64,000 nucleotides of DNA, taken from Cellulosimicrobium arenosum. Its GTDB lineage: Bacteria > Actinomycetota > Actinomycetes > Actinomycetales > Cellulomonadaceae. The notes below the pieces were generated by a model that was not told the DNA's origin, ran no database searches, and saw nothing but the letters and a program-made list of their open reading frames with translations. Both the position numbers and the translations under genes were made by a program. The stretch lies in the NCBI RefSeq assembly GCF_014837295.1, contig NZ_JACYHB010000008.1, positions 62,001 to 126,000 of the forward strand. Direction: 5' to 3'. Below are positions 1 through 8,448 of the stretch, one piece after another; the first letter of the stretch is position 1; each line of letters starts with the position of its first letter.

Positions 1-1
1 C

Positions 2-298
2 AGCGCTCAGGCGCAGGACAGCCCCGTGCTGCCGCCCGACGACAAGGCCCGGGTGAGCGAGGTCCTCGAGCAGGACGCCGAGGTGATGAGCGACGCGCAG
101 CTCGTCGGGCTGCTCGCCGACGAGCCCGCGGCCGTGCGCGAGGAGATCCTGCAGATCAACGACGACGTGCGAGCGCGAGCACTCCAGATCGCCCTCCTCG
201 TCCCGCTCTGCGCCGGACTCCTCGGGGTGGTGCAGGCGCTCCGGATGCGCCGGCTGCCCGACCCGGCGCCCGGAGCCGCAGCCCCGTCGATCGGGTGA
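2..298 (+). CDS. MFS transporter, C-terminal end only
   Basis: Only the last ~98 residues are present because the window begins inside the gene; the reading frame is open from base 2. The segment has a charged periplasmic-type stretch (DAQLVGLLADEPAAVREEILQ) followed by one hydrophobic helix (ALQIALLVPLCAGLLGVV) and a short cytoplasmic tail. That arrangement of a loop with 'sdaql..ll...p..v..eil.in..ar..alq.al' before the last helix is typical of the C-terminus of DHA2/EmrB-like major facilitator exporters in actinomycetes. Substrate cannot be told. It converges on the LuxR-type regulator at 348-3068 with 49 bases between them. Confidence 0.65.
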   Translation, partial: SAQAQDSPVLPPDDKARVSEVLEQDAEVMSDAQLVGLLADEPAAVREEILQINDDVRARALQIALLVPLCAGLLGVVQALRMRRLPDPAPGAAAPSIG

Positions 299-347
299 GC
301 GCAAGGATCCTTCCCGGTCGTGCCGAGGGGGCCTCGCGACCGCGAGG

Positions 348-3068
348 TCACGGGAGGAGGCCGAGGTCGCGTCCCCGGCGCACCGCCTCGCGTCGTGACC
401 CCACGTCGAGCTTGCGGTAGAGCGCCTTGAGGTGCGCCTTGACCGTGTTGACGGACACGAAGAAGTCCTCCGCGATCTCGACGTTGCTCTCCATGGTCGG
501 CAGCACGGCGAGGATCGAGAGCTCGCGCTGGGTGAGCGGCTCGACGATCGGCGCAGGCTCGAGCGCACCGCCCGAGCGAGGAAGGAGCGCTCGTAGCCGG
601 AGAGCCAGGGCGTCGTCCCGGCGCGAGACGGCGCGGGTCACGAGCGCACACAGCTCGGGCGTCGAGACGGTCAGGAACGGCCGCGCGAGCTGTTCGGGGG
701 CGGCGGTGTCGAGGGCGCGGGCGACGACCCGGTCGGCACGCCGGGTCCCTGCGCGCGCGAGCGCGGCCGCCTCCAGGAGCGTGGCCTCGACGGCCGTCAG
801 GTCGTCCGCTCGCTCCCCGGGCCCGTCGGGAACACCCTCCAGGGCGCTCAGCGCCGCCCCAGTCATACCGTCGGCCAGGAGGATCCGTGCCCGGCAGACT
901 GCGGTGACCGCACGCGAGCCGAGCCCGTCCCGGTCCCCTCGCGAGGTCGGGGACGCGACGCGCCCGCCCGGTCCGGGAACCGCCCGCTCGAGCAGCCGCA
1001 GCTCCGTCGCCGCGCGGGCCCAGAGGTCCGCGAGCACGGGCGGCGCCGCCGTGGGACCGAGTGCGCCATCGGCGGCAGCGAGCGCGTGGCGTGCGGCCCG
1101 GCCGTGCCCGCGCGACGCGGCGACCAGCGACTGCAGCAGCCGGACCGCGGCCTCCGAGGCAGGCTCCCTCCCCCCGGCGTCGGCGGCGAGGGCGTGCGCC
1201 AGGGCCCGGTCGAGCCCGTCGTCCACCGCGTGCAGGTACCGGGCCCAGACGATCGCCGCGTGGGCCGTGCGCGCCTGGACCTGCGTGTCCCACCCTCTGG
1301 GCCGCACCGTGTCGAGCGCCGCGCGTGCGGACGTCTCGCCGTCGGCGAGCCGTCCCTCGGCGACGTCGAGCAACGCCGAGGCGGCCCGAGCACCGAGGTC
1401 GACGAGCCCTTGCGCAGCGGAGACGGCGTCGTCCGTCCCGGCGGCTCCTGCGCCGAGGACCCCCACCCGTTCACGACGCGTCCCACCCCAGGGCGATCCG
1501 GTCGTGGCGCACCACGCGAGGCCCGCCTCGCGGTGCGCGAGAGCGAGCTCGCGGTACGTCTCGAGGGCGGGGAACGGGAAGGGAACGGCCTCTACCGCCG
1601 CCAGCGCGGCAGCCGCAGCGGCCGCGAGCCGGCGCACGTCCCCGAGCGAACGCGCCGCCGACGCGTCCAGGAGCTCGAGCAGCACCGCGGAGGGGCTCGC
1701 GGCGGCTCTGCCGTCGTCGGCGAGGAGCGCGCGGGCCCGGGAGAGGTGATGGCGTGCGGCGTCGTACCTGTCGCCGACGTTCGCGATCGCCGCTGCGCAC
1801 AGGTGCAGCGCGACGTCGGGCTCCAGCTCCGCGTACGGCACCTGACCCAGGACCGCCGCGACGGCCGCTCGGTGCGGCCCCACGAGGTGGACGGCCGCAC
1901 CGTCGACGAAGACCTCGCCCACGAGGCTCCAGTCCTTCGAGGCCACGGCGTGCTCGAGCGCGCGCAGCGGCTCGCCGTGGTGCACGAGCCACCCCGCCGC
2001 GGCGCGGTGGACCTCGAGCACGGCAGCGGGGTCCTCGAGCAGGAGCTCACCGCGCAGCATCTCGCGCAGCAGCGGGTGGTACCGGTACCACACGCCCTCC
2101 TCGCCGAGCGCCGTGACGAACCCGTTGGCCGCAGCCAGCTCCGGCAGGAGACGTCCTGCGGGCGCTCCGGGGGCCATGGCGGTCGCGAGCTCCACGCACA
2201 TCGTCGCTGCGAGGCTCGTGCGCAGGAGGAAACGTCGTGCCGCGGGACTCTGGCGGTCGAGCACCTCTCCGAGGAGAAACTCTGCCGCCGACCGCTCCGC
2301 GCGTGCATGCCCGACCAGGTCGGGCGGGGCCTCGACCTGGAGCCGGACACCGACGGCCCAGCCGCCGGTCTCGTCGAGCAGCCGCTCGACCTCTCCGTCG
2401 TCGAAGGTGCGACCGGCCCGGGAGCCGAGCGAAGCGATCGCCGGTGCGTCGAACGCGAGCTCCGCCGCCCCGATCTCGACGACCTCGCCCTGGCCGCGGA
2501 GCCGCTGCAGCCCCAGGAGCGGGTCGAGCCGGCTGAGCAGCACGAGGTGGACCGGCAAGGGGTATCGCAGGAGGTCGTCGACCGTCGCCGACACGTCCGC
2601 GCCCACGAGGTGCTGGTAGTCGTCGAGAACGACGACGACCGGTTCGGGCAGCAGCTCGAGGCCGCCCAGGATGCGGCGCAGGAGCTCTGACGACATGCGC
2701 GAGGGCACGCTCACCGCATCGAGCGGGTGACCCGGGGGCACGGCACCCGACGCGCGGAGCGCGGCGAGCAGGTCGGACCAGAAGGCGGTGGGTGTGTTGT
2801 CGAACAGCTCGAGCGTCAGCCAGGCGATCCGCGGGCCAGGAAGAGAACGAGCCCACGCGGCGACGGCCGTGGTCTTGCCCCACCCCGGACCTGCGGAGAC
2901 GAGGGTGAGGCGTCGCGCGACGGACGCCGTGAGCCGGTGCTCGAGCGCGGGTCGCCGGACGGTGGACGGAGTCAGCACCGGGATGGTCGTGCGCGCCCGC
3001 AGAGCACCGGAGGCGACCGGGGAGCGTCGCGCGACCTCCGGCTCGGCACCTGGCTCGACCGAGACCAT
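348..3068 (-). CDS. MalT/LuxR-type ATP-binding transcriptional regulator
   Basis: A 906-residue STAND-type regulator. The N-terminal NTPase module has a Walker A motif (GPGWGKTT, about residues 60-67) and a Walker B motif (VVVLDDYQH, about 140-150). The middle is helical, alanine/leucine-rich and TPR-like, as in MalT. The C-terminal ~65 residues are a LuxR helix-turn-helix (LTQRELSILAVL...NVEIAEDFFVSVNTVKAHLKALYRKL). Such proteins activate transcription when the sensor arm binds an inducer and ATP; the inducer is unknown here. The start is supported by a leaderless promoter: TAGCCT (3080-3075) lies 6 nt before the ATG. A divergent small gene starts at 3214. Confidence 0.9.
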   Translation of the reverse strand: MVSVEPGAEPEVARRSPVASGALRARTTIPVLTPSTVRRPALEHRLTASVARRLTLVSAGPGWGKTTAVAAWARSLPGPRIAWLTLELFDNTPTAFWSDLLAALRASGAVPPGHPLDAVSVPSRMSSELLRRILGGLELLPEPVVVVLDDYQHLVGADVSATVDDLLRYPLPVHLVLLSRLDPLLGLQRLRGQGEVVEIGAAELAFDAPAIASLGSRAGRTFDDGEVERLLDETGGWAVGVRLQVEAPPDLVGHARAERSAAEFLLGEVLDRQSPAARRFLLRTSLAATMCVELATAMAPGAPAGRLLPELAAANGFVTALGEEGVWYRYHPLLREMLRGELLLEDPAAVLEVHRAAAGWLVHHGEPLRALEHAVASKDWSLVGEVFVDGAAVHLVGPHRAAVAAVLGQVPYAELEPDVALHLCAAAIANVGDRYDAARHHLSRARALLADDGRAAASPSAVLLELLDASAARSLGDVRRLAAAAAAALAAVEAVPFPFPALETYRELALAHREAGLAWCATTGSPWGGTRRERVGVLGAGAAGTDDAVSAAQGLVDLGARAASALLDVAEGRLADGETSARAALDTVRPRGWDTQVQARTAHAAIVWARYLHAVDDGLDRALAHALAADAGGREPASEAAVRLLQSLVAASRGHGRAARHALAAADGALGPTAAPPVLADLWARAATELRLLERAVPGPGGRVASPTSRGDRDGLGSRAVTAVCRARILLADGMTGAALSALEGVPDGPGERADDLTAVEATLLEAAALARAGTRRADRVVARALDTAAPEQLARPFLTVSTPELCALVTRAVSRRDDALALRLRALLPRSGGALEPAPIVEPLTQRELSILAVLPTMESNVEIAEDFFVSVNTVKAHLKALYRKLDVGSRREAVRRGRDLGLLP

Positions 3069-3213
3069 GCGAGCAGGCTACGCGCGTGGTATCCCCAGCG
3101 CCCGGGCGCGCACGGGCTCACGTCGCCACGGCCGGCGGCACCCCCGTCGGGTGAGCCGTCCGGTGCACCCCACGGGCATCCTGGCGAGACGTGGACGACG
3201 GCGGGAGACAGAC

Positions 3214-3699
3214 GTGGCGCGGACGAGGGCGGTCGAGCTGATGGTCGTGGGACCCGACCTGCCCGACGCGGAGCTCGCCGAGCTCGGGGTGCGGCGTTCG
3301 ACGTCGTGCACGCTGCTCGAGGCGACGGTCCGCGACCAGGCTGCGCTCTACGGTCTGCTGCAGCGTCTGGCTTCCCTGGGGCTCGACCTCCTCGAGCTGC
3401 GGGTGTCCTCGCCCGGCGAGCGCGCCGACGTCGAGATCGTGGTGCGTGGACCGGTCGGCGCGCTCGTCCAGGAGATGCTGCACGACGTGGACCGGTCCGA
3501 CCCGGCGACCGTCACGTCGTACCAGGTGCGCGACACGGACCTCGCCGGCCTGCTCGCGGCCTTGGGCACCGCGCCCTCACCCTCGGCGGGTGAGGAGGCG
3601 GGCAGCGGGGGCGGTGACCGTGACGCGACGGACGCACGCCCGGACGGCCAGGACACCCAAGACGGCGATCCGACGACGAGGGAACGACCGGCAGGGTGA
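3214..3699 (+). CDS. small protein with two tandem copies of one domain
   Basis: A 161-residue soluble protein. The GTG start has a GGGAG ribosome-binding site six bases upstream. The two halves resemble each other: each begins with a beta-strand-like segment (VELMVVGPDLPDAEL and VEIVVRGPVGALVQEML), continues through a short variable part, and ends in a leucine-rich helix (VRDQAALYGLLQRLASLG and VRDTDLAGLLAALGT). The first half resembles small actinobacterial proteins of unknown function with the pattern 'd.aaLhglLeri..lGL.L..v'. The tail is low-complexity and acidic. It is divergent from the MalT-like regulator, 146 bases apart. No function is assigned. Confidence 0.6.
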   Translation: MARTRAVELMVVGPDLPDAELAELGVRRSTSCTLLEATVRDQAALYGLLQRLASLGLDLLELRVSSPGERADVEIVVRGPVGALVQEMLHDVDRSDPATVTSYQVRDTDLAGLLAALGTAPSPSAGEEAGSGGGDRDATDARPDGQDTQDGDPTTRERPAG

Positions 3700-3704
3700 G
3701 CGTT

Positions 3705-4706
3705 CTACCCCGCGGGGGTGGCTACCGCGCCGAGGGCGTCCAGCGCCGCGAACGGGTCGTCGCGGCGTTCCGGGGCGGGGGAGACCGGAGTCAGCACGAC
3801 GCTCGACACGCCGTGCTCACCGAGGTGCGCGAGCCGCGCGCGCACGTCCGACGGTGACCCGGAGACGGTGAGCACGTCGACCCAGGCGTCGGGCATCGCG
3901 GCGGCGAAGGCCTCCGGCGACGCGCTCGCGCGGGCCAGTGCGCGCAGCTCGTCCGCGAACGGGAGCGGGTCGACGTGCACGGACCAGTCGCTCTCCGCGA
4001 GGACCGCGAGCCCGGGCCGGGCGAGCGCGCGGGCCTGCGCCGCGTCGTCGTGCACCACGCCGTGCGCGAACGCGACCACCCGGTGCTCGGGCGGAACGGC
4101 CCCACCCGCCGACGCCCGGCCCGTGTCGATCGCCGCGCGGGCCACCGCGAGGTACTCGGGCGTGACGGGCATGTCGAGGATCGTGCCGTCGGCGACGCGG
4201 CCGGACACCTCGAGCGAACGGGGCCCGCGCACGCCCGTGAGCACCGGCGGGGGGACCGCGGGCGGGACGTGGAGCGCCACGTCGTCGACCCGCACGTAGC
4301 GCCCGGTCGCCGCCACCCGCTCGCCGTGCAGCAGGGACCGCACGGCCGCCGTCGTCTCCTCGAGCATCGCGAGCGGGCTCGCGGGCCACACGCCGATCTG
4401 CCGCATCCACGACGGCATGCCGTGCCCGATCCCCACCTGCAGCCGTCCGGGGTGGATCGCCGCGAGGGTCGCGGCCTCCATCGCGACGGTCGACGACGCG
4501 CGCGTGGCGGCAGGCAGGATGCCGATGCCCACACCGATGCGCGACGTGGTCGCGAGAACCGTCGCCGCCTGCGCGAACCCGCCGTGGAACGTCAGGTCCT
4601 CGACGACCCACACCTCGTCGAGCCCCACCTCCTCGGCGCGCCGGGCGAACGGCACGATCTGGTCGGCGGGCAGGGAGCGCGGGAGGATCACGCCGAGAGC
4701 GGTCAT
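3705..4706 (-). CDS. LLM-class (F420/flavin-dependent) oxidoreductase
   Basis: A 333-residue luciferase-like monooxygenase-fold (TIM barrel) protein. The family signature is clear: an N-terminal strand (ALGVILPRSLPADQIVPFARRAEEVGLDEVWVVED), the 'R.GVGIGILPAATR' strand, 'HPGRLQVGIGHGMPSWM', and the C-terminal 'VSGSPSDVRARLAHLGEHGVSSVVL' segment. Members use reduced FMN or F420; substrate is unknown. The ATG at 4706 is preceded by TACGGT (4718-4713) with 6 nt between, so the mRNA is probably leaderless. The longer in-frame upstream extension is arginine-rich and not conserved-looking, so it was not used. It converges on the gene at 3214-3699 with five bases between stops. Confidence 0.88.
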   Translation of the reverse strand: MTALGVILPRSLPADQIVPFARRAEEVGLDEVWVVEDLTFHGGFAQAATVLATTSRIGVGIGILPAATRASSTVAMEAATLAAIHPGRLQVGIGHGMPSWMRQIGVWPASPLAMLEETTAAVRSLLHGERVAATGRYVRVDDVALHVPPAVPPPVLTGVRGPRSLEVSGRVADGTILDMPVTPEYLAVARAAIDTGRASAGGAVPPEHRVVAFAHGVVHDDAAQARALARPGLAVLAESDWSVHVDPLPFADELRALARASASPEAFAAAMPDAWVDVLTVSGSPSDVRARLAHLGEHGVSSVVLTPVSPAPERRDDPFAALDALGAVATPAG

Positions 4707-4729
4707 GGCCCGACCGTACGCGAGCGAGG

Positions 4730-5149
4730 TCAGGTGGCAGGGGCGCCGGCGACGTTGACCATCCACACCGTCCCGAACCGGTCGGTCACCATGCCGAACT
4801 CGTCGCCCCACGGGGCGGTCTCGATCCCCATGACGTCGCGCGCGCCGTCGGAGAGGGCGGCGAACCACGCATGGAGCTGTTCGCGCTCCTCCTGGCCGCC
4901 CGACAGGGCGATCGTCCCGTGCGGCGGCGCCGGCGTCCCCGGCGGCACGTCGGAGGCCATGACCGTCCCGACACCGGGGACCTCGACCTGGGAGTGCATG
5001 ACCTTCTTGGCCGTCGCGGGGTCGTCGACCGGGCCCACGGAGTCGAACGTGTCGATCGCCGGCTCCGCGCCGAACACGGAGCCGTAGAGCTCGATGGCCT
5101 CCCGCGCGTCGCCGTCGAAGTTCAGGTACGGGCTGATCTGTACGGACAT
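4730..5149 (-). CDS. VOC (PhnB/glyoxalase-fold) protein
   Basis: A 139-residue PhnB-like member of the vicinal oxygen chelate superfamily. The start MSVQISPYLNFDGDAREAIELYGSVFGAE and the end DEFGMVTDRFGTVWMVNVAG are typical for this group, which is often annotated as 3-demethylubiquinone methyltransferase-like although most members are uncharacterised. A ribosome-binding site (GAGGGAG) lies upstream of the ATG, so this gene has a normal leader. It is followed 23 bases later by the LLM oxidoreductase start on the same strand. Function beyond the fold is not inferable. Confidence 0.85.
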   Translation of the reverse strand: MSVQISPYLNFDGDAREAIELYGSVFGAEPAIDTFDSVGPVDDPATAKKVMHSQVEVPGVGTVMASDVPPGTPAPPHGTIALSGGQEEREQLHAWFAALSDGARDVMGIETAPWGDEFGMVTDRFGTVWMVNVAGAPAT

Positions 5150-5248
5150 GGGTGCTCCCTCTCGTGGCCCCGGACGAACCTGTCGACGGGTAGACCCGGC
5201 GTTCGCCCGGGACTCATCGGCGTGGGCGTGGGGAGCAGGCGGTCGATC

Positions 5249-5911
5249 TCAGTCCTGGACGGTCACGCCCAGCGCGTCCGCGAGCAGCGGCGCGAGGCGC
5301 GCGAGCTGGAGCTCGCCGACCGTAGCGCCGGCGAGGGACCGGACACCTGCGATCTCGTCCAGGTCCGCGCCGCGCAGGTCCACGTGCTCGAGAGTCGACG
5401 CCTGCACGTCGAGCCGTCGCACCCGGGTCCCGACGAACGCGACCCGGGTCGCCCGCGCCTGGACCAGGTCCAGCTCGTCGATGGTGCAGTCGGTGAACAG
5501 CACGTCGTGCAGGTCGGCGCCGCGCAGGTTCACGAATCCCAGCTTGCAGCCGACGAGGTGCACGCCGTGCCACGTCGACTCGTACAGCTCGGCCGAACCG
5601 AGCCGCGAGTCGCGCACCTCGACGTCGCGCCACCTCCCCCGCACCCCGCGCAGGACCGGCACGTCGAGGCGTTCGAGGACGACCTCGGCCAGGCTCGCGT
5701 GACGCAGGTCCGCCTGGTCGGCGCGCAGACCGACCACGCGCGTGCCGAACAGGCTCGAGTCCTCGAGGTCGACGGCGTCGAGGTGCAGGTCGACCAGCTC
5801 GAACCCCTCGAGGTCGGCGCCCGTCTCCAGGTCGTAGGCGTCGCCGGGGGTGAGGTCGGGCAGCACGACGGGGTCGAGCGACGGGGGGACGGTACGGGGT
5901 GCGTCGGGCAC
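5249..5911 (-). CDS. pentapeptide-repeat protein
   Basis: A 220-residue protein dominated by A(D/N)LXX-type repeats (for example LVDLHLDAVDLEDSSLFGTRVVGLRADQADLRHASL and NLRGADLHDVLFTDCTIDELDLVQA), predicting a right-handed quadrilateral beta-helix. Some family members protect gyrase from quinolones, but most have no known role and nothing here indicates gyrase binding. The GTG at 5911 has a GGGAG site about nine bases upstream. The gene is divergent from the serine hydrolase at 5981. Confidence 0.82.
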   Translation of the reverse strand: MPDAPRTVPPSLDPVVLPDLTPGDAYDLETGADLEGFELVDLHLDAVDLEDSSLFGTRVVGLRADQADLRHASLAEVVLERLDVPVLRGVRGRWRDVEVRDSRLGSAELYESTWHGVHLVGCKLGFVNLRGADLHDVLFTDCTIDELDLVQARATRVAFVGTRVRRLDVQASTLEHVDLRGADLDEIAGVRSLAGATVGELQLARLAPLLADALGVTVQD

Positions 5912-5980
5912 GGAGCAGGCTCCCGTCGGCAGGGTCGAAAATCCCGGGACTCCGGGCTCCGACGAGCCTACTGTCGAGGG

Positions 5981-7159
5981 ATGACAGCCCACGACGCGAC
6001 CCTCGACGCCGAGCGGCTCGCCGGGCTCGACGCGCACCTGAGCGCCGCCGCCGCGGCGGACGAGCTCTCCGGCGTGGTGCGGATCGAGCGGCACGGCGAG
6101 GAGGTGTTCGAGCGCGCCTACGGCGTCGCGTCCCGGCGCTGGGGCGTTCCCGTCCGCACGACGACGCGGTTCGACGTCGCGTCCGTGACCAAGCTCTTCA
6201 CCGCCGTGGCGGTGCTCCAGCTCGTCGGCGAGGGCCGGCTCGGCCTCGACGACCGCATCCACGACCACGTCGACCTCGGCGGCACGACCATCCCGCGCGA
6301 GGTCACCCTCCGGCACCTGCTCACGCACTCGTCCGGCATCGCGGACGACGCCGACGAGGAGGCCGGCGAGTCGTACGAGGCGCTGTGGGTGGACAGGCCG
6401 ACCTACTCGGTGACGCGCACCCCGGACTTCCTCCCGGGTTTCGTCCACAAGGAGCCGAACTTCCCGCCGGGCGAGGGCTGCCGGTACTGCAACGTCGGGT
6501 TCGTGCTCGCGGGGCTCGCGCTGGAGACGGTCACCGGCACGACCTACCGCGACTACGTGCGCGAGCACGTCTTCGGCCGGGCGGGTATGGCGGACTCGGG
6601 CTTCTTCCGCATGGACGAGGCCGTGCCCGACGTCGCGGAGGGCTGGGAGCCGGCCCGCGCCGTCGGGCCCGACGAGCCGCCCGACGACCGCCCCGTCCCG
6701 GGGTGGCGGCAGAACATCTACTCCTACCCACCCGTCGGCTCGCCCGACGGCGGCGCGCACGTCACGGCCGCCGACCTCGCCCGGTTCCTGGGCGCGGTCC
6801 GCGACGGCACGCTCCTGCCGCCCGACCTGACGCGCGCGTTCTTCACGCCGCAGGTCAAGCACGACGACGGCGACACGGAGGAGACCGAGGAGAAGACGGG
6901 CCCCGGCCTCCCGGCCAAGACGCGGACGGCCGAGGTGCACTACGGGTTCGGCCTCGAGTTCGAGCTGCGCGCCGACGGCAGCGTGCGCTCGGCCTACAAG
7001 GAGGGCATCAACACGGGGTCCAGCGCGATGCTGCGCCACTACCCCGACGGCCCGGACGCCGCGTCTCCCGGGACGACCGTCGTCGTCGTGTCGAACCTCG
7101 AGGCCGGCGCCTGGGAGCCGGCGCGCGCGCTCGACGCCCTAGTTTTCAGCACCACGTGA
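5981..7159 (+). CDS. serine hydrolase of the beta-lactamase/class C PBP fold
   Basis: A 392-residue protein with the class C beta-lactamase-like fold. The SxxK nucleophile motif is SVTK (about residues 72-75), the second motif is YCN (the YxN of this family), and HLLTHSSGI is the usual conserved stretch after the catalytic helix. No signal peptide is visible, so it is probably cytosolic, an esterase or peptidase rather than a beta-lactamase. The ATG at 5981 follows TACTGT (5969-5974) by 6 nt, giving a leaderless transcript; the longer upstream reading frame crosses the divergent gene and was rejected. The 3' end runs into a convergent hairpin at 7146-7183. Confidence 0.88.
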   Translation: MTAHDATLDAERLAGLDAHLSAAAAADELSGVVRIERHGEEVFERAYGVASRRWGVPVRTTTRFDVASVTKLFTAVAVLQLVGEGRLGLDDRIHDHVDLGGTTIPREVTLRHLLTHSSGIADDADEEAGESYEALWVDRPTYSVTRTPDFLPGFVHKEPNFPPGEGCRYCNVGFVLAGLALETVTGTTYRDYVREHVFGRAGMADSGFFRMDEAVPDVAEGWEPARAVGPDEPPDDRPVPGWRQNIYSYPPVGSPDGGAHVTAADLARFLGAVRDGTLLPPDLTRAFFTPQVKHDDGDTEETEEKTGPGLPAKTRTAEVHYGFGLEFELRADGSVRSAYKEGINTGSSAMLRHYPDGPDAASPGTTVVVVSNLEAGAWEPARALDALVFSTT

Positions 7160-7183
7160 ACCCAGAGGGTCACCTGGTGCTGA
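7146..7183. terminator. hairpin between convergent genes
   Basis: Bases 7146-7163 pair with 7167-7183 with one mismatch and one bulge (outer arms TCAGCACCA/TGGTGCTGA). The hairpin overlaps the stop codon of the serine hydrolase and precedes the end of the toxin gene on the other strand. The left side is preceded by TTTT, which would serve the minus-strand transcript. A bidirectional terminator is likely. Confidence 0.6.
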
Positions 7184-7195
7184 CAACGCTCGGCG

Positions 7196-7513
7196 TCATA
7201 CCAGCCCCAGGTAGCGAGCCAGAGCTTCCTCCACCGTCGCGAGGTCGTCGTGGTGGAGGAAGGCGACGGGCTCGCCGACGAGGTAGGTGACGTCGACGGA
7301 GCGGATCTGGTCGACGAGGAGCACGGTCTTCTCGCCAGCGATCTCCAGCTCGGGGCGAAAGGTCATTGCGCGTGCGCTGGTGGACGTCGGGATGATGGTC
7401 GCGACCGTCCACGGGGCATCGGTGGGTGACAGCACGAGGCCGTACCGCTTCCCGCCTTGCTCGTGGCCGCGGGGGGTTCCGAGGTCGATCTTGTAGACGG
7501 CTCCGCGGATCAC
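7196..7513 (-). CDS. PemK/MazF-type toxin (mRNA interferase)
   Basis: A 105-residue PemK/MazF family endoribonuclease. Family marks include the N-terminal GAVYKIDLGTPRGHEQGGKRYGLVLSP, where the RG(H/E)EQ.G.RP-like block and following strand form the active site, then VATIIPTSTSA and VLLVDQIRSVDVTYL. Such toxins cleave mRNA until neutralised by their partner. Its start overlaps the antitoxin stop by four bases (ATGA), so the two are translationally coupled. Confidence 0.9.
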   Translation of the reverse strand: MIRGAVYKIDLGTPRGHEQGGKRYGLVLSPTDAPWTVATIIPTSTSARAMTFRPELEIAGEKTVLLVDQIRSVDVTYLVGEPVAFLHHDDLATVEEALARYLGLV

Positions 7514-7791
7514 CAGGCGTCCGGCTCGTCGTTCAGGTTCTCGTCTCGGTTGGCGATCATGGCGGCGCGCGCCTCATCGAGCCAGCGTTCCTGTTCGAGC
7601 AGGCGCAGGCCGCGGCGTACGGCGTCGCTGGCGGCGATGCCCTCGCTGTTGAGGCGGTCGAGGATGCGGCGGTCGTCAGCGGTGGTGCGGAAGGTGACGG
7701 AGCCGCGCGTGGGCGTGAGGCTGCTGACCCGCCTGGTTTCGGGGACATCTCGTCGCTTGTCGCCGACGTGGACGTTGGCCGTCGAAGTCAT
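7510..7791 (-). CDS. antitoxin of the PemK/MazF pair, ribbon-helix-helix-like
   Basis: A 93-residue protein upstream of and overlapping the toxin. The middle (VTFRTTADDRRILDRLNSEGIAASDAVRRGLRLLEQERW) looks like a ribbon-helix-helix DNA-binding unit. The C-terminal tail (EARAAMIANRDENLNDEPDAW) is acidic and ends in Trp, as expected for a segment that wraps and blocks MazF. TAGAGT (7803-7798) lies 6 nt before the ATG, so the operon message is probably leaderless. The antitoxin-first order is the usual one for autoregulated modules. Confidence 0.85.
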   Translation of the reverse strand: MTSTANVHVGDKRRDVPETRRVSSLTPTRGSVTFRTTADDRRILDRLNSEGIAASDAVRRGLRLLEQERWLDEARAAMIANRDENLNDEPDAW

Positions 7792-7879
7792 GCCTTCACT
7801 CTACGTCGGCTGTCCCGCGTTTGTAAGACGAAGGGAGTGCCCGCCTACCACGCTCGAGCCCCCTGACGAACGCCACGTT

Positions 7880-7923
7880 GTCATCGCAGTGACGCGACCA
7901 CGTCATCGCAGTGACGCGACCAC
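7880..7923. repeat. 22-bp exact tandem duplication
   Basis: Bases 7880-7901 and 7902-7923 are identical 22-mers (starting GTCATCGCAGTGACGCG). The second copy contains the last codons and stop of the YdeI-like gene (VVASLR-stop). The first copy lies just downstream and repeats the same coding string, shifted by one base in frame. Confidence 0.9.
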
Positions 7924-8334
7924 CTTGTCGACCCGTCGCTGCCGCGTCTCCGACGCCTTCGCCGCCTCGATCGGCTCGACGATCGCGCGCTGCTTCGAGT
8001 ACGACAGCGCGTCGAACGCCGCGCGTGCGTCCGCGTCGGCGAGCGCCGCGGCGAGGTCGTCCGGCACGACGACGGTGCGCGGGGCGTCGTCGACCTCGAC
8101 GTCGATCTCCACGTCGTCACCGGCGGCGACGCCCGCCGCCTCCCGGTTCGCCGCGCTGAGCGAGATGACGAACTGCCCCCGGTAGAACACGAGAGACGAC
8201 CGGTACGTGTGCTCGCCGATCGTCACGCGCACGGGGAACTTCCGTCCCCGCCCGAACGACAGGGCCACGTCGTCCGGGATCGGCAGTCCCGTCGTCGTGC
8301 CGCCGGCGGCCTCTACCGTCGTGCTGATGCGCAT
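7903..8334 (-). CDS. DUF1905/YdeI-like protein
   Basis: A 143-residue protein made of a DUF1905 domain (VRVTIGEHTYRSSLVFYRGQFVISLSAANREAAGVAAGDDVEIDVEVDDAPR) and a C-terminal YdeI/OmpD-associated helix (LAAALADADARAAFDALSYSKQRAIVEPIEAAKASETRQRRVDKVVASLR). Family members are linked to bacteriocin or peptide tolerance in a few reports, but the biochemical role is unknown. The ATG at 8334 has AGGAGG upstream at good spacing. Its last codons sit in a 22-bp tandem duplication. Confidence 0.82.
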   Translation of the reverse strand: MRISTTVEAAGGTTTGLPIPDDVALSFGRGRKFPVRVTIGEHTYRSSLVFYRGQFVISLSAANREAAGVAAGDDVEIDVEVDDAPRTVVVPDDLAAALADADARAAFDALSYSKQRAIVEPIEAAKASETRQRRVDKVVASLR

Positions 8335-8448
8335 GTCGCCTCCTGGCCGTCCTGCCCGACCGGTCGTCCGGCCTTCCCACGAGACCTCCACACGGTCTCG
8401 AACTCATCGGCGCTCCGGCGCGACAAGCCTCGCCTAGGCTCGTCGACC

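Noticed and set aside
5981-7159. Secreted beta-lactamase
   Set aside because: SVTK and YCN are present but there is no signal peptide, and the sequence fits cytosolic class C-like esterases better.
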